A program made the translations under genes and the position numbers. DNA of 52,851 bases, taken from NCBI GenBank assembly GCA_030654015.1, contig JAURYI010000115.1, forward strand, positions 1 through 52,851, written 5' to 3'. This document shows positions 1 through 8,235 of this stretch, piece by piece. The stretch is from Methylococcales bacterium (GTDB taxonomy: Bacteria > Pseudomonadota > Gammaproteobacteria > Methylococcales > Methylomonadaceae). The notes below the pieces were generated by a model. That model did not search any database. It saw only the letters and a list, made by a program, of their open reading frames with translations, and was not told the DNA's origin. Position 1 is the stretch's first letter, and each line of letters starts with the position of its first letter.

Positions 1-259
1 TGCCAAACGCCTGCTGGTTGTGAGCATGGCCTGTGTAACCGTCTGGGAAATTGCTGCTGCCGACAGTGAGGAAGCACGCTTGTTGCGTACTTTTCTGATC
101 AAGTTAAGCGGACGACAGATGAAATGGGGCGTGGAGTTTACCAATCCCGCATTGCTGGCAGGTTTGTGGGCATTTCTTTCCATGATAGAGGTGATGGAAA
201 GTTATTCTCCGGAATAACTGGTCATTTTAAGAAAAACGGCCAGTTCTATTTTCGGTTAA
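1..259 (+). pseudogene. IS4-family transposase, C-terminal remnant
   Basis: The frame is open from the window edge (first complete codon at base 2). It reads a typical IS4-group transposase tail, with motif pieces VTVWEIA, LSGRQMK and PALLAGLWAFLSMIEV. A TAA at 215-217 follows the residues YSPE. Reading on gives LVILRKTASSIFG before a second stop at 257-259, which fits the normal family ending, so the first stop looks like a Glu-to-stop change. The N-terminal part lies outside the window. The element stops just before a histidine-kinase remnant, so this IS probably interrupted that kinase. The family call rests on remembered motif similarity. Confidence 0.6.
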
Positions 260-268
260 CTTGTGTAG

Positions 269-394
269 ATACCTATGGGTATGGGTCTTGCCATCAGCCG
301 TACCTTAATCGAAACGCACGGTGGAAAAATGTGGGCTGTTCAAAACGCCGACAATGGCTTAAGTATTCACTTTACCTTGCCAATCCTATTATGA
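269..394 (+). pseudogene. Sensor histidine kinase, 3' remnant (ATPase domain end)
   Basis: The frame reads a G2-box-like MGMGLAISRTLIETHGG and ends with IHFTLPILL and a TGA at 392-394. This is the last ~40 residues of a HATPase_c domain of a PAS-type sensor kinase (StyS/TodS/FixL-like). A TAG lies immediately upstream at about 266-268, and further upstream is transposase sequence, so the rest of the kinase is missing here. Its stop codon overlaps the start of the response regulator in an ATGA arrangement, which shows that the two were once a translationally coupled two-component operon. Confidence 0.65.
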
Positions 395-1032
395 ACACTC
401 AGTCATGCGTTTTTATCGTCGATGATGACTATGCGGTACGCGATAGTCTTGGGCTAGTTTTGGAAACCGCTGGTTTTAGTTATCAGACTTTTGAGAGTGC
501 CGAACAATTTCTTGAAATCTATAGTTCTGAGACTCCGGGTTGCCTGTTGCTCGATATGAATATGCCAGGCTTAAACGGTGACGAATTACAAGCCGAACTT
601 ATCCGTCGCAATATCCATTTACCGATTATTTTCCTTACCGCATATGGTAATATAGCGATGTCGGTGCGAGCAATCAAAGCGGGTGCGGACGATTTTCTGA
701 CGAAGCCAGTATCAAACAAGCTGCTGATTGAACGAATACAGGCAGCACTTCAGCATGAAGGCTTAATTCAGCAACAAAATACGGAAAAAAAAGCCCTTCT
801 CGCCCGCCTAAGTTGCCTTACTTGCCGAGAGTTGGAGGTATTGCCGCACATTGTGTCTGGTCTATCCAATAAGGAAATTGCCCGACAATTAGATATTAGT
901 CATCGCACGGTAGAAATTCACCGCGCTCAAATCTTAAAAAAAACCGCCGCAGCCAATCTTATGGAACTGGTTCGCCTCTATGAAGCTTGCCAGCTTCAAC
1001 CCGAAACAAAGCCAAGGAAACCAATACGTTGA
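391..1032 (+). CDS. FixJ/NarL-family response regulator (REC + LuxR-type HTH)
   Basis: This 213-residue two-domain regulator has a receiver domain at about residues 5-120. The acidic pocket is VDDD near residue 11, the phospho-acceptor Asp lies in LLLDMNMPG near residue 50, and the conserved Lys is in FLTKPVS. A GerE/LuxR-type helix-turn-helix follows at about 140-200, with LTCRELEVLPHIVSGLSNKEIA and HRTVEIHRAQI. The start is the ATG that overlaps the kinase remnant's stop; a longer open frame from 124 is an accident of the IS/kinase junction. Its cognate kinase is destroyed upstream, so it is an orphan here unless another kinase phosphorylates it. Its target genes are not evident. Confidence 0.85.
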   Translation: MNTQSCVFIVDDDYAVRDSLGLVLETAGFSYQTFESAEQFLEIYSSETPGCLLLDMNMPGLNGDELQAELIRRNIHLPIIFLTAYGNIAMSVRAIKAGADDFLTKPVSNKLLIERIQAALQHEGLIQQQNTEKKALLARLSCLTCRELEVLPHIVSGLSNKEIARQLDISHRTVEIHRAQILKKTAAANLMELVRLYEACQLQPETKPRKPIR

Positions 1033-1205
1033 ACAGAAGGACTGTATTTCAGTCCTAGCATTGGCCAGAGAAAAATGTGCTGAAGTGTTATAGCAATGAA
1101 ATCGTATATATTTTTTAAGACCGTGCCTAACCAGCCGCCATTATTGGTTAATTGTCTCCGTGGTAAATCATCCTCAAGGGCTATAGTGCCTAGATAATTA
1201 GTTAC

Positions 1206-1297
1206 TGATGTTACGCATCCAGAATGAAAAACCAAGGAGTTACAAATTTTTCAATTCGCTACAGCTGTTGATTCTTCTGGAGGACTGCGTAACATCA
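1206..1297. repeat. Inverted-repeat pair in intergenic region
   Basis: The 12-mer TGATGTTACGCA at 1206-1217 is repeated as its exact reverse complement at 1286-1297, with further imperfect matching outside. A GAGTTACAAA-like word also recurs next to each arm (about 1237 and 1300). The 92-bp span could be a MITE-like element or a cruciform. It fills much of the gap between the convergent response regulator and ppc genes. I see no gene in 1033-1309. Confidence 0.4.
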
Positions 1298-1309
1298 ATG
1301 AGTTACAAA

Positions 1310-3883
1310 CTACGCCGAGTTTCTGGCGGCATTGATAATGCCGAACATACAGCGCAGCACTAAGGTGCGGTATTCTTTTTCTGCTTCTTTGCCTGCCAGT
1401 TCATCGGCGCGTAGTTGTTGCAGCGCGTATTGCTGAATGGCGATTAGCGGTAATACGATATGCTCGCGTATTTTGATGGAATGGCGAATATCGTCTTTAT
1501 CTTCCATTAATGCGGGCAAGTTGCTGACGGCTAGGATTTTCTCTTTGGATAGGGTGAATTCGTTGTACATTTTGTGCCACAGTTCGCCGAATTCGGGATC
1601 ATCGCCAATATAAGCAGTCGCAGGATAATAGGTTTTGGTTAAGGACATCATGCTGTTGCCCAGCAGGGTGCGGAAAAACAGCGAGTGCTGATACAGGTGT
1701 TGTAAGTCAGCTAATTGTCCGTTCTCGGCTAATTGCGCAATGGCGGTACCGACACCGAAAAACCCTGGAATGTTTTGTTTCATTTGCGCCCACGCACCAA
1801 CAAACGGAATGGCGCGTAATTCTTCAAATTTTAAGGTTTGATCCTGATTACGCTTAGCGGGGCGTGAGCCGATATTGGTATCAGCAAAATACACCAGCGG
1901 GGTCATTTTTTCTAAGTACGGGACAAATTGCGGATGATTTTTTAAGCTCAAATAGGAGTGATGCCCTGCATCGGCTAATTTATTCATCAGTTGCTGTTCT
2001 GTAGCAGAAAATGAATGGATGCTGTGCGGAAATACCGCGCTTTTTACGCCCGCTGAAATCAGTTGTTCCAGATTATAACGGCAGGATTCGGCTTTGCCGT
2101 AGTTGGAGCTGATGGTTTGCCCTTGAATGGTGATTTGCACTTCTTCGTTTTCAATGGTGTCACCCAGTGAGGCGTAGAAGTCGTGGGTATTGCCGCCGCC
2201 GCGTGCGGGCGGGCCGCCGCGTCCGTCAAAGAAAATGGCAATTACGCCGTGTTCTCTGGATATGCGGGTCAGTTCTTCTTTGGCACGGAAAATCGACCAG
2301 TTGGCGCATAAATAACCGCCGTCTTTGGTGCCGTCGGAAAAACCCAGCATGATGGTTTGTTTGTTGCCGCGTGCGGCTAGATGCTCACGGTAGGCGGGGA
2401 TTGTATACAGGGTATCCATGATGTGATGCGCTACGCTCAGATCTTCAATGCTTTCAAATAACGGCACTATATCCAGCGGCAGGCTGCTGTCATTGGCTAT
2501 CAATAACTGAGCCAGTTTAAAGACTTCAATAACGTGCAAGGCACTGGCGCAATGGCTGATAATGTAGCGTTGGCATCCTTCTACGCCGTTGTTGCGCTGA
2601 ATGTCTTTAATCACCAGAAAGGTGTTGAGCATTTCCAGCATGACGGGGTCATCAATGCCTAATTCCATCGGATTGAAAGCCAGCGGTAACAGCATTGCCA
2701 GTTGTTCGGCATCACTGAGAGCGTCAAATTGCTCCAGTGTTACGCCCTCAAGATGACTAATCAGGTGCTGCCAGAGTTGATGATGTTTGCCGCTGTCCTG
2801 ACGTATATCCAGACTGGAAAAATGAAAACCGAACATCCGCACGTTGAGCAGCAACCTGTCCAGCTGGTCTAAAAACAGCCCGTCGTGGTCGTTGATAATG
2901 CGTTGCCGTGCTTGTAATAACAGTTGTTCAAATTCAGCGGCACTGGTGTATGCCAGATTGCCGCCGTATAAACTTTGGTAAATTTTTTGTTCGGCTTCAG
3001 CAATTAATGCGTCCACGCCTTTAAAACTGAGACGGCGTTTGATGTTGCGTAAATCGCGGTGGTAACAGCGCAAAATAGTTTCCCGCAAACGTTGTGCGAC
3101 TTGCAGGGTAATGTCATGGGTAACAAACGGATTACCGTCTCTATCACCACCCGGCCAGAAGCCGATATGAATCAGTTGCGGATTCATCCAGTCCACAACG
3201 GGTATTTGCAGCCCTTCTGCCAGTTGTTCAATAATGCCGGCAATCGCAGGATAAAACACAAATTCCAGATACCAGCATAAGCTGACGGCTTCACTTAACG
3301 GTGACGGTTTTTCACGTTTGAAAAAGGCGGTTTTCGCGAGTTGTTGCAGTAATAAATCTATTTCATACACATCGTTATTACGCGCGGCATCTTCCAAATC
3401 TTTAATAATCGCCAACACTGAACCCGGATAAAATTGTGTCGGGTGCGCGGTCAATACTAGCCGCACACTAAAAGTAGCCAGTTTCTCTTGCAAGCGCGGC
3501 AATGCCTCAGTAGCAGCAGCTTGGGCAAGCAATGCGGTCATTGTTCCCGCGCCGTTTAAGTCATGTATTTGTTCAAACGAGGCTTCTTCCAGCGCGTCGA
3601 ATAACACCACTTGCCGTTCAATGTATTGAATCAACTGAAACAGCATTTTAAAGCGGTTTTCGGGCATTATGTCTGCGGAATAGGCAGCAAAAAAGCCGTT
3701 GATAATGTCAGTGGGCGTTTGGTTTTCTGCAAAACCTGCTTCACACGCCTGCCCTAATAGCGGCAATAATGTTCCTGTTTTACTTATCTCTTTAAAAGGC
3801 AGCTTGAGAAACAGGCTGTTGTAAAGATGATAACGAGTGGAAACAATCTGTTGGTATTTTTTGTTCATAATTAGGATGCTCAA
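1310..3883 (-). CDS. ppc: Phosphoenolpyruvate carboxylase, divergent type
   Basis: It carboxylates phosphoenolpyruvate to oxaloacetate, an anaplerotic step that is also important for carbon assimilation in methylotrophs. The 857-residue protein is slightly shorter than the ~880-residue E. coli enzyme. Catalytic landmarks are present but variant: LTAHPTQ (usually LTAHPTE) around residue 144, GFWPGGDRDGNP near 242, GFSDGTKDGG (usually GYSDSNKDGG) near 516 and GRGGPPARGGG near 553. SRPAKRN lies near 672. The start at 3883 gives MSILIMNKK; a second ATG at 3868 is equally plausible, and neither has a strong ribosome binding site. It is a single gene convergent with the response regulator. Confidence 0.93.
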   Translation of the reverse strand: MSILIMNKKYQQIVSTRYHLYNSLFLKLPFKEISKTGTLLPLLGQACEAGFAENQTPTDIINGFFAAYSADIMPENRFKMLFQLIQYIERQVVLFDALEEASFEQIHDLNGAGTMTALLAQAAATEALPRLQEKLATFSVRLVLTAHPTQFYPGSVLAIIKDLEDAARNNDVYEIDLLLQQLAKTAFFKREKPSPLSEAVSLCWYLEFVFYPAIAGIIEQLAEGLQIPVVDWMNPQLIHIGFWPGGDRDGNPFVTHDITLQVAQRLRETILRCYHRDLRNIKRRLSFKGVDALIAEAEQKIYQSLYGGNLAYTSAAEFEQLLLQARQRIINDHDGLFLDQLDRLLLNVRMFGFHFSSLDIRQDSGKHHQLWQHLISHLEGVTLEQFDALSDAEQLAMLLPLAFNPMELGIDDPVMLEMLNTFLVIKDIQRNNGVEGCQRYIISHCASALHVIEVFKLAQLLIANDSSLPLDIVPLFESIEDLSVAHHIMDTLYTIPAYREHLAARGNKQTIMLGFSDGTKDGGYLCANWSIFRAKEELTRISREHGVIAIFFDGRGGPPARGGGNTHDFYASLGDTIENEEVQITIQGQTISSNYGKAESCRYNLEQLISAGVKSAVFPHSIHSFSATEQQLMNKLADAGHHSYLSLKNHPQFVPYLEKMTPLVYFADTNIGSRPAKRNQDQTLKFEELRAIPFVGAWAQMKQNIPGFFGVGTAIAQLAENGQLADLQHLYQHSLFFRTLLGNSMMSLTKTYYPATAYIGDDPEFGELWHKMYNEFTLSKEKILAVSNLPALMEDKDDIRHSIKIREHIVLPLIAIQQYALQQLRADELAGKEAEKEYRTLVLRCMFGIINAARNSA

Positions 3884-4185
3884 GAGTTAGTATTAACGGC
3901 TATTTACCAAAAACCCCCATGCCAGCCACCTGCAATCAGGCGAGTGGAGTGCATGAGAATCAACGGTACGGATAAACCAGTAGAAGCCGCCAAGTAGCTC
4001 GGTTGCCACTGGGCCACACATTTTTATTTGTATTCGTAAAGTCCTCCAAAAGTTAGGGTATGAGTTAAAGCTGTTACTTCGACACTAATGACGGTCAGTC
4101 ATGTGTTAAAAAGTAAAAATAACAGATTTAACCCCGTTATGGGGAACACTCGCTTCATCATTATTTTTTAACTTCTCGAACTTTT
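3884..4185. other. Intergenic region, no gene seen
   Basis: This 302-bp gap lies between ppc and the smr-like gene, both on the minus strand. It holds a small CCCC-GTTAT-GGGG hairpin at 4132-4144, downstream of the smr-like gene, which is a weak terminator candidate. A GC-richer patch at about 3915-4020 does not resemble any RNA gene or element I know. The ppc promoter presumably lies here, but I could not pick convincing -35 and -10 boxes. Confidence 0.4.
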
Positions 4186-4761
4186 TTACTCCAAATCCTG
4201 CTGATTGTGATGACTGTATTTATCCGACAACTGCAATAACACGACTACCGCACCCGTGCCGCCGTTTTTTTGCGCGGCTGAGCAAAATGCCTGTACGTCT
4301 TTATGCTGTCTTAGCCAGATATTCAGATTGTTTTTTAATACAGGATGATTATCAGGCGAACGATGCCCTTTGCCATGCACGATATGCACGCACCGATAAC
4401 CGTCTTCAACACAGTAATGTAAAAAATTGAGTAACTGGCGTTTGGCTTCATTACTGTTCAAACCGTGTAAATCTATTTCCGCATCCAGCCCGAAATAACC
4501 ACGGCGCAGTTTTTTTAACACGTTGTTTTGTAAACCTGTATTTAAAAAACTCATACTGTCTTCAATGCCGACTGTTTCAACAGGCAAGGAAGTAGCGGTG
4601 TCGATGAGATGACCATCAACATTGATAACAGCGGGTTTAGGATAGGGTTTTGGTTTGTTGGCAGGCATTAATACCACCTTATCGGACTGCACATTACGCA
4701 CACTACCGATACTTTGCCGAAACAAATCGCTGTCTTCTGGGGTGAGGATTTTTTTTGCCAC
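4186..4761 (-). CDS. Smr-domain protein (SmrA-like)
   Basis: This 191-residue protein has a C-terminal Smr domain at about residues 90-180. Its signature motifs are DLHGLNSNEA and HIVHGKGHRS, the two conserved loops of small MutS-related nuclease domains. The first ~85 residues are a variable linker. Members of this family are DNA or RNA endonucleases; the exact substrate is unknown. Translation begins at a GTG (4761) followed by Ala-Lys-Lys; no in-frame ATG fits better. The first codons fall in a ~90-bp repeat whose second copy lies before surE, suggesting that this gene and surE were once divergent neighbours. Confidence 0.85.
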   Translation of the reverse strand: MAKKILTPEDSDLFRQSIGSVRNVQSDKVVLMPANKPKPYPKPAVINVDGHLIDTATSLPVETVGIEDSMSFLNTGLQNNVLKKLRRGYFGLDAEIDLHGLNSNEAKRQLLNFLHYCVEDGYRCVHIVHGKGHRSPDNHPVLKNNLNIWLRQHKDVQAFCSAAQKNGGTGAVVVLLQLSDKYSHHNQQDLE

Positions 4762-4839
4762 GAAAGCTGATTTTGCCGTCTATTATTGCTGATAGTGTCC
4801 TATTCTATAGCTTAACAGCAATAGGGCAACTGGTTTGAT
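4750..4839 (+). repeat. Direct repeat, left copy (smr/surE intergenic duplicate)
   Basis: It matches 9874-9963 in the same orientation, with roughly three quarters of positions identical by hand alignment. There is a perfect core AAAGCTGATTTTGC at 4763-4776, and the shared edges are TTTTTTTGCC (left) and TGGTTTGAT (right). This copy spans the first codons and upstream region of the smr-like gene. In the other copy the right edge contains the surE start codon. Confidence 0.75.
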
Positions 4840-4912
4840 TGGTATGACTAAGCCAGAAATAATCACCGATGATGAAGGATTCTGTAATCCGTCACGCCCT
4901 AGCCTCATTATT

Positions 4913-5356
4913 TTAATTTGATAACACCGTCGCATAACGAATTTCGGCACTGGCAACAAACTTTCCATCAACGCTGGCTCTGCATTGATATACCCAAAGA
5001 TTATGTTTGTGTTTTAAAAAACGTGCTTCAATCATTAACTGGTCACCTGGAACAACGGGACGTTTAAATTTTGCCTTATCAATACCCACCAGATAACAAA
5101 TCATATCTTTTGGTCTTCCGCCAGCCGATTCAAAACCCAGCAAGCCTGCCGTTTGTGCCATTGCTTCTAAAATCAAAACACCCGGCATAACAGGCTTATG
5201 GGGAAAACAACCTTGAAAAATTGGCTCACTGTAACTCACATTTTTTACTGCCAATAATCGAATACCCGCTTCACACGCAATCACTTTATCGACCAACAAA
5301 AAAGGATAGCGTTGCGGTAGAAGATCCTGAATTTTGAGAATATCTAACGTAGACAT
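4913..5356 (-). CDS. FabZ-like hydroxyacyl-ACP dehydratase with Cys in place of catalytic His
   Basis: This 147-residue hot-dog-fold protein aligns along its whole length with FabZ: HRYPFLLVDK-like QRYPFLLVDK, then PVMPGVLILEAMAQTAG and IDKAKFKRPVVPGDQL. FabZ dehydrates 3-hydroxyacyl-ACP using a His in the motif GHFPG and a Glu in the EAMAQ helix. Here the first motif reads GCFPH, so the His is Cys, while the Glu is kept. The start at 5356 follows an AAAGGTG ribosome site; an upstream frame extension to 5419 lacks homology. It is not next to lpxD/lpxA, so it is probably a paralogue acting in a specialised pathway or a non-dehydratase thioester binder. It lies inside the repeat-bracketed island. 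Confidence 0.8.
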   Translation of the reverse strand: MSTLDILKIQDLLPQRYPFLLVDKVIACEAGIRLLAVKNVSYSEPIFQGCFPHKPVMPGVLILEAMAQTAGLLGFESAGGRPKDMICYLVGIDKAKFKRPVVPGDQLMIEARFLKHKHNLWVYQCRASVDGKFVASAEIRYATVLSN

Positions 5357-5471
5357 AAATTTACGGTACACCTTTAGTTGGGGGGTTACGCACCAAAAGA
5401 ACGGTTTGTTCTGAGACACCCTTCAAATTCTTGCTATCAGAGGCTTACAGACGCTAAAAGTAGCGATAATA

Positions 5472-5942
5472 CTATAACAGTGCTCCTAAGATACCACTTA
5501 CTTGAGAACCCAGGCTATTTACAACTGCATTGCGTACCATAGTGTTGCTAGTAACCGCATTCAGTGCATTACCTAAATTGTCAGAAACAGCACTCTGTTG
5601 TTCTGGCGTTAACCGTGCCGATCCTTCTGCCACTTGTTGTTGGGTAAAGGGTGCAATACAGTTACCGCCTAATAGTGAGCATAATTGATTAGTGATTTGT
5701 GGTGTTGCTGTATCAGGGTTGATGGTACTAAGCATACCCGATAAACGAGGATCGCTCATAGATGAAGTAAGTATAGTATTCGCTAAACCACTTAGAACAC
5801 TGGATCCGCCTAGCATATCGTAAATACTCATTGCTGCATTTAAACCCGCAATGGCAGCACAGCCATTCAGTCCCGTTACCAATACAACAACACTTGTCCA
5901 TTTTGCTAATTGTTTACCACACGATTTCAGTTGTTTGTTCAT
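5472..5942 (-). CDS. Lipoprotein with truncated-haemoglobin-like domain lacking the haem ligand
   Basis: The 156-residue product starts with a lipoprotein signal peptide; its lipobox is LNGC with Cys at residue 28. The mature part follows the pattern of group 1 truncated globins: IYDMLGG, then SDPRL, then NQLCSLLGGNC, then a final helix LTPEQQSAVSDNLGNAL. In family members the proximal haem His lies about five residues before that last segment (MKTAHAGM-like); here the aligned residue is Glu (QQVAEGSA). It is therefore probably a haem-free globin-fold lipoprotein of the envelope. An upstream start at 5975 adds 11 residues before the signal peptide and is less likely. It lies 115 bp upstream of the FabZ-like gene, in the same orientation. 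Confidence 0.65.
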   Translation of the reverse strand: MNKQLKSCGKQLAKWTSVVVLVTGLNGCAAIAGLNAAMSIYDMLGGSSVLSGLANTILTSSMSDPRLSGMLSTINPDTATPQITNQLCSLLGGNCIAPFTQQQVAEGSARLTPEQQSAVSDNLGNALNAVTSNTMVRNAVVNSLGSQVSGILGALL

Positions 5943-6160
5943 ATATCCACTTTTAATTAAATTAACTATTTTCATAATGCTATGAAGCTCGCATTCTATC
6001 AGTGCTACCTTTAAGAGGGATTAAGAATTATTGTTTCTGGTTTTGCCGCACATTTTTCCTGCTAACGCCATAAACCGCCTTGATAATTAGCAACACCACG
6101 GCAATCTGACATAGAATCGTCAATTTTTATCAAAAAATGGCACCTCAAGGATTTATACCC

Positions 6161-6406
6161 ATGGAAAAAGCGCAGATTATCAATAACATTGCCAGTTTAG
6201 ATTTAGAAACTACAAAAACTAACGACATTTTTGCCATCGGAGCTGTTTTTCAAAACAGGACATTTCACAAAAGCAATATTACCTCCAGCACTGTTAAATC
6301 AGTGCTGCACGAATTGAATGACTTTCTCAGTGACGCGCCTTATTTACTGGGACATAACCTATTAGCACACGATTTAGAAATGTGCCGTCTCATCTATTTT
6401 TTCTAA
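6161..6406 (+). pseudogene. N-terminal fragment of a DEDD exonuclease / RecQ-like helicase protein
   Basis: The short frame encodes SLDLETT (the D-x-E motif I of DnaQ-like 3'-5' exonucleases), IFAIGAVFQNRTF and LLGHNLLAHDLEM (motif II). These match the N-terminal exonuclease of large RecQ-family helicase-nuclease proteins of well over 1,000 residues. The frame stops after RLIYFF, just past motif II, next to a run of six T. Reading the +1 frame from there gives a further ~20 residues including TALDTNHK before another stop. The helicase is absent. It is most likely a deletion remnant upstream of the Zorya genes, in the same orientation. An alternative start at 6137 adds eight residues. Confidence 0.55.
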
Positions 6407-6513
6407 ACGATTATTAAACACGGCATATAAATTGCTCACCACTGCACTTGATACCAATCATAAATAAGATAACTCAGCATCTTATTCTCTTTAAATAACT
6501 CATTTCCCACTTT

Positions 6514-8235
6514 ATGAATCAAATCATCAATGCTATTTTCATCAGCAACACCAACATTATTGCGCTTATTATCCTTATTGTTCTGACTGTTTTAGCATTA
6601 TTAGGCACATTTTCAACACAGTCTGAACGACTAGCCAAATACGCTAAACAATCCCCTGCTATTTTAGCCACCGTCGGCGTATTTTTTAGTTTTTGGGGTA
6701 TCTCGATTGGTTTAATCGAATTCGATGCAAACCACATGGCAGAAAGTACACCTAAATTATTAGAGGGTTTAAAAGTCAAATTCATAGCCAGTTTAATGGG
6801 CATTGGATTTTCCATTATCGTTAGAATTGCTCAGAGTTTTAAATCAGAGAATAACGGTTCTGCTGATATTGATAGCGAACAAAAAATCATTAATTTACTC
6901 ACCGACATTAAGCAATCGTTATCATCAAATAATCCCGAGCTATCACTTAAAGAACTTAATAACAGTATTGCCGCTTTACCTGTGGAATTCAAAAAACAAA
7001 GTAGTTTATTAGAAGCGATTAAAAACAGTTTAACAGGTGACGGTGATGCGTCAGTCACTACGCAATTAGCTAAAGTTCGCATAGACATGAAAGACAGCTT
7101 AAGTAAATTAGATAAACATAATAAACAATACTTTGATGAATTTAATAATAACAATAATCAGTATTTAGGGGCAATAAATAAAAATATCAAAGATGGGTTT
7201 GATAATCAAAATACCGTGCTAAACAGCAATTTCAATGATTTAACAAACAAATTTGATGAATTTGCAAAATTAGTGGCTGAGGGTAATGCAAAATCTCTGA
7301 TTAAAGCACTGGAAGAAGTCATGCGTGACTTTAATACAAAAATTAACGAACAATTTGGTGATAATTTCAAACAACTTAACGAAGCAGTGGGTAAATTATT
7401 AATATGGCAAGAAAAATATAAAACTCATGTCGAAACATTAACTGATAATTTTGAAGTCGCATTAAATAGTGTAGAAACTATTAATACCGCGTTTGGTAAT
7501 ATTAAAAACCGTTCAGAAAGTTTTACAACTACTTCCGAAAAACTACACGAAATTTTAGAAAGCCTAGACAAACAATTACAAAATTTATCCAGTCATTTAC
7601 AAGCCTTTGATGAACTTGCTGGTAATGCTAAAAATGCCTTCCCTATTATTGAAGGTAATCTGGTTAAATTAACCACTGACTTTAAAAATTCAACTGAACA
7701 ATCGTTATCTGATATTAATTCAACAGTTAAAGATGTCAGTCATAACTTAAAAAATACAAGTAATGAATTTAAAGCAACGGCTGAACAGTTTAGCGGGATG
7801 GCAAACAATATAGAGAAAAGTGTTAAAACGCAAGAGCTTACATTAACAGGCGTTAGCGATAACTTTAAAATAATGGTTGATAAAACCTTGCATGATTTAG
7901 CAGAGCAATCAAAAATAAGTATTGAAACCCATGAGCGCGAATTACAGAAAGCCGTTCAAGATCAAATGAATCATATTAGTAATGCTATTCAATCATCGAG
8001 CGAATTATTTAATAAATTACTCACTGAAAATACTATGAGAAGTACCAGTATTTTAGAGCAACAAATAACACTATTAGATGAAGCGTTACAAGATGAACTG
8101 AAAAAATCTATTGAAAAAATGGGCAGTATTTTGACCTCTTTATCAATGCAATTCGTTAATGACTATACACCACTTACAGAGCAGTTAAGGGAAGTTGTTA
8201 GAATGGCAGAAAAATTAAAAGGCGGGCGTAATTAA
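6514..8235 (+). CDS. zorA: ZorA-like MotA/ExbB-type membrane protein (Zorya anti-phage system)
   Basis: This 573-residue protein has three predicted membrane segments at about residues 10-33, 47-68 (ATVGVFFSFWGISIGL) and 86-108 (FIASLMGIGFSIIV). A very long helical, coiled-coil tail follows from about 120 to 560, rich in Asn, Lys and Glu. This is the layout of ZorA, the stator-like channel of Zorya, which with ZorB forms an ion-driven motor and carries a long cytoplasmic tail thought to sense phage infection. It overlaps zorB by one base (TAATG). The DNA is much more AT-rich than surE or pcm, consistent with transfer. The unique tail separates it from flagellar MotA or ExbB. Confidence 0.85.
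   Translation: MNQIINAIFISNTNIIALIILIVLTVLALLGTFSTQSERLAKYAKQSPAILATVGVFFSFWGISIGLIEFDANHMAESTPKLLEGLKVKFIASLMGIGFSIIVRIAQSFKSENNGSADIDSEQKIINLLTDIKQSLSSNNPELSLKELNNSIAALPVEFKKQSSLLEAIKNSLTGDGDASVTTQLAKVRIDMKDSLSKLDKHNKQYFDEFNNNNNQYLGAINKNIKDGFDNQNTVLNSNFNDLTNKFDEFAKLVAEGNAKSLIKALEEVMRDFNTKINEQFGDNFKQLNEAVGKLLIWQEKYKTHVETLTDNFEVALNSVETINTAFGNIKNRSESFTTTSEKLHEILESLDKQLQNLSSHLQAFDELAGNAKNAFPIIEGNLVKLTTDFKNSTEQSLSDINSTVKDVSHNLKNTSNEFKATAEQFSGMANNIEKSVKTQELTLTGVSDNFKIMVDKTLHDLAEQSKISIETHERELQKAVQDQMNHISNAIQSSSELFNKLLTENTMRSTSILEQQITLLDEALQDELKKSIEKMGSILTSLSMQFVNDYTPLTEQLREVVRMAEKLKGGRN

Noticed and set aside
124-390. N-terminal extension of the response regulator from 124
   Set aside because: This part is out-of-frame IS and kinase sequence; receiver-domain homology starts at 391, whose ATG overlaps the kinase stop.
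4783-4971. Short ORF of 62 codons on the minus strand
   Set aside because: It is in another frame of the repeat and the 3' end of the FabZ-like gene, with no homology or ribosome site.
5357-5419. Longer FabZ-like start at 5419
   Set aside because: The extra 21 residues match nothing, and a good ribosome site precedes 5356.
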